A stretch of 64,000 nt of DNA from Shewanella pealeana ATCC 700345 (GCF_000018285.1 NC_009901.1:3409001-3473000); one strand, 5' to 3'. Counted from the first letter of the stretch, positions 17,311 through 27,676 are shown. Notes: generated by a model not told the origin, from the sequence alone. Numbers and translations: made by a program.

Positions 17311-20300
17311 TTAGCCTTTATCTGCTAGTTTTGATGAAAAGGGGTTACGCCTAACTCGCTCTAAAAACTGGCAAATAAACACAAAAAATACCGGCACAAA
17401 TAACACGGCAAATACCGTGCCGGTAAACATGCCACCAAGCACACCAGTACCAATCGAATTTTGGATCTCTGAGCTGGGTCCACTGGCTAGATAGAGTGGA
17501 ATGATGCCGCAACTAAAGGCCAAAGACGTCATCAAAATAGGCCTAAGTCTTTGCTTAGTCGCTAGCAATACCGAGTCGACGAGGCTACTTCCTTCAGCCA
17601 AAGCTTGCTTAGCAAATTCAACAATTAGAATGGCATTTTTTGCAGATAGGCCAATGATGGTCACTAAACCCACTTTAAAAAACACGTCATTGGCAGCGCC
17701 ACTTAGCATCACAGAAGCAATTGCCCCAATAATCCCTAACGGCACTACCAAAATAACCGCTAAAGGGATAGACCAACTTTCATATAACGCTGCCAATACT
17801 AAGAAAATAACCAGCATAGAGAACAGCAATAACCACACTGTTTGAGACTCAGCTTGTTTCTCTTGCAGTGACAGCCCCGTCCACTCAACTCCCGCAGCCG
17901 TAGGCAAAGATGCAGCAATGCGTTCTACCTCTTGCATCCCCTCTCCAGTTGAAAATCCTGCTGCTGGCGACGCCGATACTGCCACGGCCAATAAACCATT
18001 AAATCGTGTCAATTGCTGCGGCGCCATTTGCCACACAGGGGTGACAAATTCAGAAAGATAAACCGTGCCGCCTTGCTCATTACGGATAGCCAGTTGCAAT
18101 ATATCCTCAAGTTGCATTCTTGACTCAGCTTGAACTTGAACAATCACCTGTTGCAAACGACCATTATTAGGAAAATCATTAACGTAATTTGAGCCCATTG
18201 CAGTAGAGATAGTTTCGCTAATCGCGTTAAAAGGCACCCCTAGCGCCCGTGCTTTGGCGCGGTCAATATTAAGATGTATGCCACTGGTTTCTGGCAGCGC
18301 CTCATAGAACACAGATGATAGCTTTTCACTGGCATATGCCTGCTCAAGGAATTCCTTTTGGATCAATTGGAAGCGCTCGTAACCTGCATTACCACTGTCT
18401 TGTAATTGGAAAGATAAATTGGATGAGCTCCCCAAGCCATCTATCGCAGCAGGTAACACACTAAATATTTCTCCTTCCGTTAAATCACTTAAATAATCAC
18501 TTAACGCTGCCACTTCTTGTTGTGTAGAGCTACCACCACGTTGTTGCCAGTCTTTTAAGGTCGTAATTCCAAAGGCTGAACCAGAACCTGTACCACTAAA
18601 ACTGAAACCAAGAATACTCATGCTCGCATCAACGGCCTCCCTACCTAAAGTAAACGCCTCCATTTTACTCACCACATCCATAGTCCGCTCTACCGTCGCA
18701 TCAGGCGGCAGCTGGATAGACGTCATAAAGTAGCCTTGATCTTCTTCGGGTAAAAAGGTGCTCGGCACTAGAGTAAAGCTATAAATACATGCCACCACGA
18801 GTACGATGTAAACTGCCATCACTCTGCCCGTTCGTTTAACGAGATGGGCAACACCAGCCGTCACTTTTTGTGTAAAATTGTGGAAGTTACGATTAAACCA
18901 GCCAAAAAAACCAACGCTTTTATGGTCATGCTCTGTCAAAGGCTTTAATAGAGTTGCACACAAAGCTGGCGTCAATGTTAGGGCTAAGAAGGCCGAAAAT
19001 AAAATCGACACCGCCATTGCAAGCGAGAACTGCTGGAAAATTGTGCCTACCGAACCCGATGCAAATGCCATAGGTATAAATACCGCAGACAACACAGCCG
19101 TGATCCCAATAACTGCGCTATAGATGCTTTTCATCGCCTGCTCTGTGGCCGCTTTGGGTGGCAAGCCTGTTTCAGCCATTACTCGTTCAACGTTTTCAAC
19201 CACTACGATGGCATCGTCAACAATAATACCGATAGCCAACACCATACCAAACATAGTGAACACATTGATGGAAAAGCCCATTAGCCACATCACTGCAAAT
19301 GTACCTAACAGTGCAATAGGTGCAACAATGGCAGGAATAAGGGTATAGCGAATTTTCTGTAAAAAGAGATACATGACTAAAAAAACCAACACCATTGCTT
19401 CGAGCAGTGTCACGATCACTTTTTGAATCGAGATCTTGGCAAAGATAGCGGCATCGGAGGTAATCGAATAGTCCATATTGCTGGGCATGGCAAGCTTAAG
19501 CTCAGCCAATCGGTCTCTGATCCCTTGCGAGGTCGCAATCGCATTCGCTCCAGGCGATAGCTGAATCGCAGCAGATGTCGACTGCTGACCATTTTCCCGA
19601 TTACTAAACAGGTAATTTTGTGCCCCAAGCTCAACTTTAGCTACATCCCCTAATAGGACCATGCCAGCGTCAATATTGGAACGCAGCACAATGGCTCTAA
19701 ATTGCTCAGGGGTTTCTAATTGCCCTTGGGCGGTTAGAGAGTGCACCGTCATTTGGCCGCCAGATGTCGGAGAGTCACCCACTTTGCCAGGAGAGATCTG
19801 CACATTTTGCTCTGCAATGGCTAATGTCACATCTTCCATCGTTAAGTTATAGCCTGTCAACGCCACCGGGTCGACCCAGATCCGCATCGCAAACTCAGCG
19901 CCATACATCTGTACTCGTCCCACACCGGGCACGCGCTTTATCTCCTCAACGATATTTCGCACCATGTAGTCACTCAGTTGCTGCTCTGAGTAATCACCAC
20001 TCGGTGAGATAAGTCCTAAATACATCAGGTTATTTGAAGAAGTTGTTTCCACCGTGATGCCGATTTGACGAACCGCTAAAGGTAGTCTTGGCTCAATCGC
20101 CCTGATCTTGTTTTGGATCTCAACCTGAGCCATCTCAGGATCGGTACCATTTTCAAAGGTCACCGTGATTGAGGCGCTGCCGCTAGCATCTGACGAGGAG
20201 CTAAAATAAAGCAGACCATTAATCCCTGAGATCTCCCGCTCAATCAAGGTCACAACACTGTCATTAATGGTTTGTGGACTGGCACCAGGATAGGATAGAT

Positions 20301-20436
20301 ACAAACCAATACTCGGCGGCGCAACGCTAGGAAAACGCTCGACAGCCAACTTAGGAATGGCAATCACGCCTGCGATGCTAATTAAAATAGCAATAACCCA
20401 TGCAAAAACAGGTCGAGAAATAAAAAAATGCGACAC
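17311..20436 (-). CDS. RND multidrug efflux transporter (AcrB/HAE1 type)
   Basis: Inner-membrane proton antiporter of 1041 residues, normal for the hydrophobe/amphiphile efflux class. It begins MSHFFISRPVFAWVIAI. TM4 has GIIVDDAIVVVENVER with the paired Asp of the proton relay, and TM10 has SAKNAILIVEFAKQ with the partner Lys. Two large periplasmic loops follow TM1 and TM7. It pairs with the adaptor encoded 33 bases upstream; no TolC-type outer-membrane channel gene is adjacent, so a channel encoded elsewhere must serve. It is divergent from a two-component system that probably controls it. Confidence 0.95.
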   Translation of the reverse strand: MSHFFISRPVFAWVIAILISIAGVIAIPKLAVERFPSVAPPSIGLYLSYPGASPQTINDSVVTLIEREISGINGLLYFSSSSDASGSASITVTFENGTDPEMAQVEIQNKIRAIEPRLPLAVRQIGITVETTSSNNLMYLGLISPSGDYSEQQLSDYMVRNIVEEIKRVPGVGRVQMYGAEFAMRIWVDPVALTGYNLTMEDVTLAIAEQNVQISPGKVGDSPTSGGQMTVHSLTAQGQLETPEQFRAIVLRSNIDAGMVLLGDVAKVELGAQNYLFSNRENGQQSTSAAIQLSPGANAIATSQGIRDRLAELKLAMPSNMDYSITSDAAIFAKISIQKVIVTLLEAMVLVFLVMYLFLQKIRYTLIPAIVAPIALLGTFAVMWLMGFSINVFTMFGMVLAIGIIVDDAIVVVENVERVMAETGLPPKAATEQAMKSIYSAVIGITAVLSAVFIPMAFASGSVGTIFQQFSLAMAVSILFSAFLALTLTPALCATLLKPLTEHDHKSVGFFGWFNRNFHNFTQKVTAGVAHLVKRTGRVMAVYIVLVVACIYSFTLVPSTFLPEEDQGYFMTSIQLPPDATVERTMDVVSKMEAFTLGREAVDASMSILGFSFSGTGSGSAFGITTLKDWQQRGGSSTQQEVAALSDYLSDLTEGEIFSVLPAAIDGLGSSSNLSFQLQDSGNAGYERFQLIQKEFLEQAYASEKLSSVFYEALPETSGIHLNIDRAKARALGVPFNAISETISTAMGSNYVNDFPNNGRLQQVIVQVQAESRMQLEDILQLAIRNEQGGTVYLSEFVTPVWQMAPQQLTRFNGLLAVAVSASPAAGFSTGEGMQEVERIAASLPTAAGVEWTGLSLQEKQAESQTVWLLLFSMLVIFLVLAALYESWSIPLAVILVVPLGIIGAIASVMLSGAANDVFFKVGLVTIIGLSAKNAILIVEFAKQALAEGSSLVDSVLLATKQRLRPILMTSLAFSCGIIPLYLASGPSSEIQNSIGTGVLGGMFTGTVFAVLFVPVFFVFICQFLERVRRNPFSSKLADKG

Positions 20437-20469
20437 AATAAACTTCCTCTTACACTAGCCGTTGATACA

Positions 20470-21606
20470 TTACTGTTGCCAATCTGACAGGACTAACTCA
20501 GCCCCTTCGCGCAGATTATCTTGGCCAGTCACAACCACAATATCGTTTGGATTAATACCTTTCGAAATGACATATCGTCGCTGTTGCAGCCCTTCTAGTT
20601 GTACTGGTCTTTGCTCAAACTTATCGTTAACAACAATGTAGACAAACGGCGAGCCCGCACTGTTACGGCGAACCGCGTGCTCCGGAACTGTGATTGCTTG
20701 TAACTTCTGACGGGGAATTTGAGTTCGTACATACATGCCTGGTAGCAGCTGTTGCTTAGCGTTATCAGCAATAATTCGAATAACCAGATCGCCGGTATTT
20801 TCATCAACGCTGATCCCTGAGAATAAAATTTGCCCTTCAATATCATCTGCACTCTCTGCAGACGACTGCACAATCACCTTGACCCCTTGCTCACTGTTTT
20901 TCTGTTCATTGGCTAATAAACGTCGCAATACCCCAAGTTTCGATGCGGGTTGACGAACATCGATATAGACCTTATCAATCTGCTGAATGATGGCTAATGG
21001 CTGTGGCTCGGTACGGCTCACTAAACTTCCCTCAGTCACTAATGCCTCACCGATAATCCCTGAGATAGGAGCTGTTACTTTCGCGTACTCAAGTTGTAAC
21101 TCACTATGCTTAAGTTGAGCTCGATTTTGCTGCACAGTGGCGGCTGCAATTTGTAAGTTAAAACTGGCCTCTTCAAAAGCCTGCTTACTTACCGCCTTAG
21201 TACGATCTAATTGAGTAAAGCGATCAACTTGGCTTTGTATTAACGCTAAGTGAGCCATAGATTGCTCAAGCGCTGCTTGCTTTATCTCAACATCGATAAT
21301 GAAAATGTCTTGGTCAATTTGAAACAGTGCATCGCCTTGCTCAAGCGTATCTCCTTGTTTAAATAATCTTTGGGTGATGATCCCTTCAACCTGAGGGCGA
21401 ATTTCAGCGCTACGTAATGGGCGCACTCGCCCTTGTAACTCATCAAATAAGGTGACTTGAGTTAACTCGGCGGTTACGGTGGCAATATTGGCGGTGTTTG
21501 GATAATTAAACGCCTCGTCAGTGCCACTTTTCTCACAGGCTGTCGTCCAGAAACAGACCACTGCAAACAGCCCTAAACGGGTAATTTTTTTTAATTCACT
21601 AGCCAT
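20470..21606 (-). CDS. RND efflux periplasmic adaptor (membrane fusion protein), lipoprotein
   Basis: A 378-residue HlyD/AcrA-family adaptor. The N-terminus has a lipoprotein signal ending FWTTAC (Cys24). Then comes a split lipoyl domain (GRVRPLRSAEIRPQVEGIITQRLFKQGDTLEQGD, and the closing TAPISGIIGEALVTEGSLV) around an alpha-helical hairpin (about residues 105-165), a beta-barrel region and a membrane-proximal domain with VPEHAVRR. It links the inner-membrane pump to an outer-membrane channel. First gene of the two-gene efflux operon. Confidence 0.93.
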   Translation of the reverse strand: MASELKKITRLGLFAVVCFWTTACEKSGTDEAFNYPNTANIATVTAELTQVTLFDELQGRVRPLRSAEIRPQVEGIITQRLFKQGDTLEQGDALFQIDQDIFIIDVEIKQAALEQSMAHLALIQSQVDRFTQLDRTKAVSKQAFEEASFNLQIAAATVQQNRAQLKHSELQLEYAKVTAPISGIIGEALVTEGSLVSRTEPQPLAIIQQIDKVYIDVRQPASKLGVLRRLLANEQKNSEQGVKVIVQSSAESADDIEGQILFSGISVDENTGDLVIRIIADNAKQQLLPGMYVRTQIPRQKLQAITVPEHAVRRNSAGSPFVYIVVNDKFEQRPVQLEGLQQRRYVISKGINPNDIVVVTGQDNLREGAELVLSDWQQ

Positions 21607-21707
21607 ATATTATCTTCACTCATACCTGACAGGCACAGCCTATGTTGTATCTCAATGAAGACAAAACCTAGGCATTAAAATTGATTGCGACAGATTAAAT
21701 GAGCAAA

Positions 21708-21786
21708 GGTAAAAATAGGGTAAACAGGCAGGAATAAACAAATGCTAGCCGAGCCATTTCTTGAATAACTTTACTCTATATTTACC
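21708..21786. promoter_or_regulatory. Candidate response-regulator operator in the divergent efflux/two-component intergenic region
   Basis: GGTAAA-N5-GGTAAA at 21708-21724 and, on the opposite strand, GGTAAA-N5-AGTAAA at 21786-21770. Each pair is a direct repeat with an 11-bp period, the arrangement bound by OmpR/PhoB-type dimers. The two pairs point at each other in the 253-bp gap between the adaptor gene and the response regulator gene, which suits control of both directions. Confidence 0.6.
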
Positions 21787-21859
21787 CTTGAGCCACTAAG
21801 CTGTAATCTCCTAGCCCGAATGACTGAAAACAGCTAAAAATTTTGATTGGAGAACAGAG

Positions 21860-22537
21860 ATGATCCGTGTTTTATTGATTGAAGATGATCGCGATCTCGC
21901 CGAGACGCTACTCCAATTAATGGAGATGTCACATATGCTTCCCGATCATGCCAGCAATGGTATTGCAGGGCTTAATTTAGCCAGCAACAATCACTACGAT
22001 GTACTGGTTATCGATGTCGGCCTACCAAAACTTGATGGCTATAGTATCTGCAAGCAGTTGCGCGCAAATGGCGCTGATACGCCAATACTTTTTCTAACAG
22101 CCTTCTCCAGTATTGACAACAAGCTAGAAGGGTTTGCCTCAGGAGGAGATGACTACCTTGCTAAGCCCTTCGATAATCGAGAACTTATTGCTCGTATAAC
22201 AGCCTTGTCAGGCAGAAAAAGTAGCCATGTAAAACGGCTTGATATCGCGGGCTTAATCATGAATTGTGAGCAACAGCAGGTGTCCTATCAAGGACAAACT
22301 ATTGAGCTTACTCCTGCCTGCTATACCCTGTTAGAAATGTTGATGCGCGCAAGCCCTGAAGTAGTCAGTCGTCAATCATTAGAAAACAAGTTATGGGGCG
22401 ACGAGCCGCCAAGCAGTAATGTGCTTAAAGCACATATCTATTATTTACGCCGGGCATTAACTCAGGTACAGCTTGCACAAATGCTGTATACCTCTACGGG
22501 AAGAGGTTGGGCACTGCGCCCAAGTAACACACTATGA
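21860..22537 (+). CDS. OmpR/PhoB-family response regulator
   Basis: A 225-residue transcription factor. The receiver domain (1-115) has LLIEDDRDLAE with the acidic pair, the phospho-acceptor Asp in VIDVGLPKLDGY (about residue 52), the Thr switch in FLTAFS and Lys in YLAKPF. The C-terminal winged helix (about 125-222) contains ELTPACYTLLEMLMRASPEVVSRQ and LKAHIYYLRRAL. GGAG lies upstream of the ATG. It overlaps the histidine kinase gene by ATGA. Likely regulator of the divergent efflux operon; the repeats at 21708-21786 are candidate sites. Confidence 0.93.
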   Translation: MIRVLLIEDDRDLAETLLQLMEMSHMLPDHASNGIAGLNLASNNHYDVLVIDVGLPKLDGYSICKQLRANGADTPILFLTAFSSIDNKLEGFASGGDDYLAKPFDNRELIARITALSGRKSSHVKRLDIAGLIMNCEQQQVSYQGQTIELTPACYTLLEMLMRASPEVVSRQSLENKLWGDEPPSSNVLKAHIYYLRRALTQVQLAQMLYTSTGRGWALRPSNTL

Positions 22538-23811
22538 AACTTCGGCAGAGCTTAACCGCCTTATTACTCGGGGGCGCTGGTTTTATTCTGTTGCTACTCG
22601 TGCTCAGCTACACCCTGTGGGCAAGAGAGAACTACTTTCGCGCCTTAGATACTTCTTTCAGTGTGAGTATGCATAAAGCTCAGGAGCTTATTAATCAACA
22701 AGGATTTGACAGCATTACGCCCGGATTAGCGATTATTGATGCTCAGCTATTTCGTCAATACAAAGCGCTACCAGAGAGTATTAGACTGACATTTTCAGAA
22801 AAACAACTACAGGTTGGCCAGCATTATTACGCCGATGGTATAACCCAAAATGATAAAGCCAAACACCGAGATTTCTTTATCTATACTGCACAGCATAACG
22901 AACAAGAGATCTACTATCTCGTGCAGCAATATGAAGAATCTGACAGTCCTAGCTATTGGGATATTGCAGACTCTCAGCTGCAACAGATCTGGGCGGTATC
23001 GGCTATCGTTACCCTGCTACTCGTCATATTAATTTTGGCTTGTTTTCGTTACTTAGCGAAACCGATTTACAGACTCAATGCTTGGTCCAAACAATTAAAT
23101 AGTGCCGATCTCAGCAAGCCAATTCCTTCTTTTGAATACCAAGAGCTCGATCGCCTCGCCGAGCAGATTATGCATAGCTTGCGGGAAGTCGATAGTGTGT
23201 ATCAACGCGAGTCACAGTTCCTCCAATACGCCAGTCACGAGCTAAGAACCCCAATTACTGTCGTAAAAAGCAATGCTGCACTACTAGAGCAACTAGTCCC
23301 ACCAAGTAACATGCCGCCGTTACAACGTATAATAAGGGCGAGCAATACCATGCATCATCTCACCGAGACATTATTGTGGCTGACACGTAAAGATATGGCA
23401 CAACCGATAGCCAGTCAGTTCCAATTCGATTCGTTGATCAATGAACTCATAGAAGAGCATGATTATTTACTCAAAGGAAAAAATGTTGAGTTGCAGGTCA
23501 AGATTGCCACACAAGCGGTTGTACTACCGCAAACCTTAGTTAGAATAGTTACTGCAAACCTCATCCGCAATGCGATGCAACATATAGATGAAGGCGTTAT
23601 CAGCATTGTTCTGGACCAAGAAAAGCTCACCATAGAAAATAAGGGCGAAATGCTAAGCGATATTTCATCCAGAAGCGGCTCAGATGGGTTTGGCCTTGGG
23701 CTAAAGCTAATTCATCAAATTTGTGAACAACAAGACTGGCCATTCACAACAGCAAACAAACCGCAGCACTATACTGCTAGCATCAGCTTTCTGGCTCCGA
23801 TGCAACTCTGA
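22534..23811 (+). CDS. Sensor histidine kinase
   Basis: A 425-residue membrane sensor. TM1 is at about residues 10-30, a periplasmic sensor of roughly 120 residues follows, TM2 (about 151-170) precedes a short HAMP-like linker (YLAKPIYRLNAWSKQL). The H box is YASHELRTPITVVKSN with the phospho-His near residue 235, the N box LIRNAMQH, and the G box DGFGLGLKLIHQ. The canonical D/F (DxGxG) box is poorly preserved, as in some QseC-like kinases. The start overlaps the regulator stop, so the two are translationally coupled. Confidence 0.9.
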   Translation: MKLRQSLTALLLGGAGFILLLLVLSYTLWARENYFRALDTSFSVSMHKAQELINQQGFDSITPGLAIIDAQLFRQYKALPESIRLTFSEKQLQVGQHYYADGITQNDKAKHRDFFIYTAQHNEQEIYYLVQQYEESDSPSYWDIADSQLQQIWAVSAIVTLLLVILILACFRYLAKPIYRLNAWSKQLNSADLSKPIPSFEYQELDRLAEQIMHSLREVDSVYQRESQFLQYASHELRTPITVVKSNAALLEQLVPPSNMPPLQRIIRASNTMHHLTETLLWLTRKDMAQPIASQFQFDSLINELIEEHDYLLKGKNVELQVKIATQAVVLPQTLVRIVTANLIRNAMQHIDEGVISIVLDQEKLTIENKGEMLSDISSRSGSDGFGLGLKLIHQICEQQDWPFTTANKPQHYTASISFLAPMQL

Positions 23812-23843
23812 CTAAACGACTAGATTAAACGGAAAATAATACA

Positions 23844-24305
23844 ATGATAGAGCGTATTAGAAAGGCTTACGATGGCGAGATTTATGGGATCTCTTTTTTC
23901 AGCTATTTCGCTAGTAACTATCAATTAGCGCCATCTTCAAAAACACTTTGGAAGGCCTTAATTCAAGTTGAGACGCTAACGGCTGATCTTCTCGAAAATA
24001 CGTTAAACAAGCATCAAGTACAGTACGATAGAAATAACCTTGTAATGATCAACAAGGGAAGTAAGGATGCCCAAGAATGGGTCCATTTACCATGGGGGGA
24101 GTTAATCGAGACCCTGCTCAGTTGGGTGGATCCTTACGAAAAAAAATATCGTTACTGGGAAGATGAAGCAAGAAATGAAACTGAAACGTTCCAATTAATC
24201 GCAGCTCATGAAACGGCCATCTATGAGTGTTGGCAAGCAGAGGAAATTGGAATGTCTGGGGTACCGATACTTTTAGAGTTTATAAAAAAGTATAATCAAA
24301 AATAA
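23844..24305 (+). CDS. Conserved-looking hypothetical helical protein
   Basis: A 153-residue soluble protein, 32 bases after the kinase gene. It is rich in helix formers and aromatic residues, with no signal peptide. Two Glu/His-containing helices (LWKALIQVETLTADLLENTL near residue 40 and LIAAHETAIYECWQAEEIG near 120) give it the look of a ferritin-like bundle, but a metal site is not clear. GGAAA precedes the ATG weakly. It may be co-transcribed with the two-component system, though the link is only positional. Confidence 0.6.
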   Translation: MIERIRKAYDGEIYGISFFSYFASNYQLAPSSKTLWKALIQVETLTADLLENTLNKHQVQYDRNNLVMINKGSKDAQEWVHLPWGELIETLLSWVDPYEKKYRYWEDEARNETETFQLIAAHETAIYECWQAEEIGMSGVPILLEFIKKYNQK

Positions 24306-24492
24306 ACAGTTTCATGGCTTAATTGAGCATGTTCAACTTCCTGAACTCACCGCCAAAAGGCTGCAACTAACTGTCGGTTAAAGTCTTTTTAGCCTGTAAA
24401 GAGCAATAGTGCGCATATCTATGTCATTCCAAAACATGGGGAGCGATATAGACCTAATTAATCCCATTACAGACTCTAAGCAGAAAACAAAA

Positions 24493-24527
24493 AATCCGGG
24501 AAGTTCACTTCCCGGATTATATTGAAG
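24493..24527 (-). terminator. Terminator of nrfA
   Basis: Stem AATCCGGGAAGT / ACTTCCCGGATT; on the minus strand it is followed by a run of T residues. It lies 16 bases after the nrfA stop. Confidence 0.85.
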
Positions 24528-24542
24528 CGCAGCAATTAAAAC

Positions 24543-25928
24543 CTATTCACCGCCATTGGCTGCCTTATAGTCAGCCTCCCATTTAGGCACGACTTTCTCG
24601 ATAAAGATGGCTTTATCTGCATTCATCTTATCCATATCCATGCCTAAGACCGCTTGTGCTTTTGCTTTAGTTGAAATATCAGGAATGGTGACCGCAGCTT
24701 TAACGCCTTGAGTATCCAAGACTTTCGCCAATTTAGTCCGAGCTTCAGCGCTTTTAGTCAGTGAGGTTTCTAAAATGCGTAAGCCTTCTTCTGGGGCATG
24801 TGCCGCAATACCGTGGGACGCAATCGCAAAGTCCCAGCGCCACTGTGCGTGACGAATATCGGTTAATGCCGCCGCCATTTGCTGCTCTGTCGCTCCTGCT
24901 TTCCATGCTGCAGCCGCTTCAAAGTGAGCTTTAACGAGTTCTGCCTCAGCTTTAAGCTTAAGCGCATTGACCTTATCTTTATTCGCTTTAACTAAAGACT
25001 GCAATTGCTCTTTGGTCTGCTCATGACAATTTGCGCAGGTAAATTCAAACTTATCAAATGGGCTACCCACATTATGGTCGGTGTATTCCTTCCCCTCAGC
25101 ATTGGTGACTCGCGGCATATGACAATCGGTACAAGATACGCCCATATCTCCGTGCATACCTAGCGCTGTGGTTTCATAGCCAGGATGCTGAGCTTTTAAC
25201 ATTGGTGCTTTTGACAGTTGATGAGTCCAATCTTTGAACTTCAACTTGTCATAATACGCTTCCATATTCTCTACCGTGGTGCCGTTATCCCAAGGGAACT
25301 TAACCCAGTTTGGGTGCTCAGCCGTTTTCTCAAAGTAATACTCTACATGACACTGTCCGCACACCATATTTTGCTTTTCGCTCTTTTCAGCCTTATCAAA
25401 CGGTGTACCTATCGCTTCAAAGGCGCGTTCGGCAAAGGGTCGTGCAACTCTTAACTTTGATGTCCCAGGTTTATGACAATCTGCACAGCCAATCACATTG
25501 ACGATTTCAGGGCCACCTTTAGCCCACTTACCACTGAAATACTCCCCTTCGCCTTGTCCCTCGATAACTCTCGGAACATCTGGGCTCTTACAACTCCAGC
25601 AGGCCATCGGCATAGGGCCTTCATCTTCTTTCATTGGGGCGCCGGTTCGTAACGTGGTTCTCACATCGGTAATAGCATATTGGTGCCCTCTAGGGGCATT
25701 ATAATCCTTAGAGAAACCATAACCCGCCCACAGAATGACCAAGTTAGGGTCACCTGCTAATGCGTCATCCACCTCTTTACTCTCAGCTGTTTTTTGCCAG
25801 CTTTGGTATTGCTTAGGAAAGCGTTTTTCGTACTGGGCATTATCTGCAGGGTTCGTTTTTGCAATTGCTGCGCTACTAAACAAACCTATGCAAACTCCAG
25901 CAATCAAAGGGAGTTGGTATGCTCTCAT
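24543..25928 (-). CDS. nrfA: Ammonia-forming cytochrome c nitrite reductase (cytochrome c552)
   Basis: Periplasmic pentaheme enzyme reducing nitrite to ammonium with six electrons. The active-site heme motif CWSCK, with the distinctive Lys ligand, is at about residue 110; four CxxCH motifs follow (CADCH, CGQCH, CTDCH, CANCH). [16 protein letters not shown] and the DHNVGSPF region with ligand His are typical. I place the start at 25928 because GGATGGA precedes it and the signal peptide [12 protein letters not shown]...AIAK then begins properly; ATG 25943 is an alternative. It is monocistronic, without nrfBCD or nrfH, as expected where CymA supplies electrons from menaquinol (known for Shewanella; cymA is not in the window). 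Confidence 0.96.
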   Translation of the reverse strand: MRAYQLPLIAGVCIGLFSSAAIAKTNPADNAQYEKRFPKQYQSWQKTAESKEVDDALAGDPNLVILWAGYGFSKDYNAPRGHQYAITDVRTTLRTGAPMKEDEGPMPMACWSCKSPDVPRVIEGQGEGEYFSGKWAKGGPEIVNVIGCADCHKPGTSKLRVARPFAERAFEAIGTPFDKAEKSEKQNMVCGQCHVEYYFEKTAEHPNWVKFPWDNGTTVENMEAYYDKLKFKDWTHQLSKAPMLKAQHPGYETTALGMHGDMGVSCTDCHMPRVTNAEGKEYTDHNVGSPFDKFEFTCANCHEQTKEQLQSLVKANKDKVNALKLKAEAELVKAHFEAAAAWKAGATEQQMAAALTDIRHAQWRWDFAIASHGIAAHAPEEGLRILETSLTKSAEARTKLAKVLDTQGVKAAVTIPDISTKAKAQAVLGMDMDKMNADKAIFIEKVVPKWEADYKAANGGE

Positions 25929-26134
25929 AGGGTATCCATCCATTACATAAGGGTATTGTGATATATAAAATGTAGTCGCTGCTAATGCATTGTCAAAAAA
26001 CGCATAAAATTAGTTATCAAACAAAAGAAAGCTGTAGATAGAGTTTATAAACGCTTAAATTCTGGTTCGCTTGTTATGTCTTTGTCTAGAGTTAAACTAG
26101 ATAAATCAGTATAAGCTTGATTAAGGAGCTAGTT

Positions 26135-26572
26135 TTGAAAATAGAACTCTCTGGCGAGCACACCATTTCCGTGTTTCAACTGACTGCAGTGTTCAGTATG
26201 TTGTTTGCCTTAGTGGGATTTAGTTATAACGTCTGGCGCATGCAGATCACCGAGTACAATAGCAATGTACGTTCGGCAAGTTTTGAACTGCTACTGCAGC
26301 TATCTGAGCTTGAGTCAATCGTGTACGCCGCCCATTACGATCAAGATGTTATTCTAGGCAACCCGCGTAAAGGCTGGGTGAAGGTGAATTTGATTGCCGA
26401 CTTGAGCATGATAACAGAGCCCGAAATCGGTTTTGCTGCAGAGGAGCTCAAACTGAGCTGGCAATCAAATTGGCAGCAATTGGCCGATGATGAAGCTAGC
26501 GCCCAAGCCGTTGTCATTAAAATAGATGAGACTCGTGCACAAGTGCGGATCCTGCTTAAGCAGTTAGATTGA
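26135..26572 (+). CDS. Hypothetical single-pass membrane protein
   Basis: About 145 residues with one N-terminal hydrophobic segment (FQLTAVFSMLFALVGFSYNVW, split over about residues 12-32) and a cytoplasmic or periplasmic helical domain rich in Glu and Gln. A strong AAGGAG lies 6 bases before a TTG at 26135, so that is the likely start; an upstream in-frame TTG at 26117 overlaps the ribosome site. No family is recognised. Divergent from nrfA and convergent with the RidA-like gene. Confidence 0.65.
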   Translation: MKIELSGEHTISVFQLTAVFSMLFALVGFSYNVWRMQITEYNSNVRSASFELLLQLSELESIVYAAHYDQDVILGNPRKGWVKVNLIADLSMITEPEIGFAAEELKLSWQSNWQQLADDEASAQAVVIKIDETRAQVRILLKQLD

Positions 26573-26640
26573 GCCACAATCTAACTGAATCAACATCTGT
26601 TTACGCCAACATCTGATATCGGCAGCTAAACAGAGCGGTT

Positions 26641-26988
26641 TTACTTAACCGCTGCAACAAATGCGATTTCAACTAAATATTTAGGATCGGCAAGTTCAAC
26701 TTTCAAGCATGCACGGCTTGGTGCACAACCCTCTGGTAACCATGCTTGCCACGCCTGATTAAATACCGCTACGTTAGCAAAGTCAGTCACATAGATAGTC
26801 ACTGATAGAAGACGTGACTTATCGCTGCCCACACTGGCTAATGTCGCTTCTGCTTGAGCAAATAACTGCTCAGTTTGGCTAAGCATATTGCCTTCAGGAT
26901 CGGCTGCAATCTCAACAAAATGCACCATGTTATTAAACACTGTTGCATCGGACCAATTGGCACATGGGTTAACACGTTGAATATCCAT
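26641..26988 (-). CDS. RidA/YjgF-family protein
   Basis: A 115-residue small enamine/imine deaminase-like protein. FVEIAADPEGNMLSQTEQLFAQAEATLASVGSD and LLSVTIYVTDFANVAVFNQAW are the classic RidA blocks. CAPSRACLKVELADPKYLVEI contains the Arg (about residue 95) that binds carboxylates in RidA and the terminal Glu. The family hydrolyses reactive 2-aminoacrylate-type intermediates; many paralogues have other or unknown substrates, so only the family is assigned. Confidence 0.88.
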   Translation of the reverse strand: MDIQRVNPCANWSDATVFNNMVHFVEIAADPEGNMLSQTEQLFAQAEATLASVGSDKSRLLSVTIYVTDFANVAVFNQAWQAWLPEGCAPSRACLKVELADPKYLVEIAFVAAVK

Positions 26989-27163
26989 TTTAAACCTTAA
27001 AAAAACTCATCGAAATAGTGTGCAGATTTTAGCAGAAATACGCTATTTACCTAGATAAATTCCCTAGACCACACCAATATGCAATGCCGCGCACATAGCG
27101 CGATAGGCTTTGATGCTAAAATCACTGATTAGTGACTTTCATCCCTAGATTTAAGTAAACAAC

Positions 27164-27676
27164 ATGACTCTTAGACGCTCATTAGGCCAACAGTGGAGTA
27201 AGTCGATTCTTGCTCACAGACTAGCTTTAACCCTACACAGTAGTGACAAGGTACAGCAGCTATTTGGCGGTGCTACCTCTCTTACCACTGTGACCAACAC
27301 AATTTCTGCATTGGTATTTGCTGAGGGCGACCCAGTTTGGCTTCCACCTATGGACAGCAGTGAGCAGACGCCACTCGGGCAAGAGTTTGCCCTGCACTGT
27401 TTATTTGCCGCCAGTCGTTTACTGTTTGTCAAAGAGATTGAGCAAGGCGAACTCAATCAAGCGGAGCATCTGGTGCTAACGATTGGTTACCAGTGGAGTC
27501 AGTCGCTTATTAAGTCCGAAGATGAGCATCCGCTCGCCAACAGTGAATCAACAAGCAGCGAACTCGGCGCCGATGCGTTGCAACTGTGTCTACTGCTGCA
27601 AACCATCAATACTCAGCTCGAAAAAGTGCGCAGTGACAAGCGCCAATCGAGCCGCAATATGGGTAGTCATGGTTAG
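27164..27676 (+). CDS. Hypothetical protein
   Basis: A 170-residue soluble protein without a signal peptide or recognisable motif. It is mostly helical by composition (QEFALHCLFAASRLLFVKEIEQGELNQAEHL) with a low-complexity acidic/Ser stretch near residues 125-140. It is convergent with the dms operon and shares a bidirectional terminator with it. Confidence 0.55.
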   Translation: MTLRRSLGQQWSKSILAHRLALTLHSSDKVQQLFGGATSLTTVTNTISALVFAEGDPVWLPPMDSSEQTPLGQEFALHCLFAASRLLFVKEIEQGELNQAEHLVLTIGYQWSQSLIKSEDEHPLANSESTSSELGADALQLCLLLQTINTQLEKVRSDKRQSSRNMGSHG

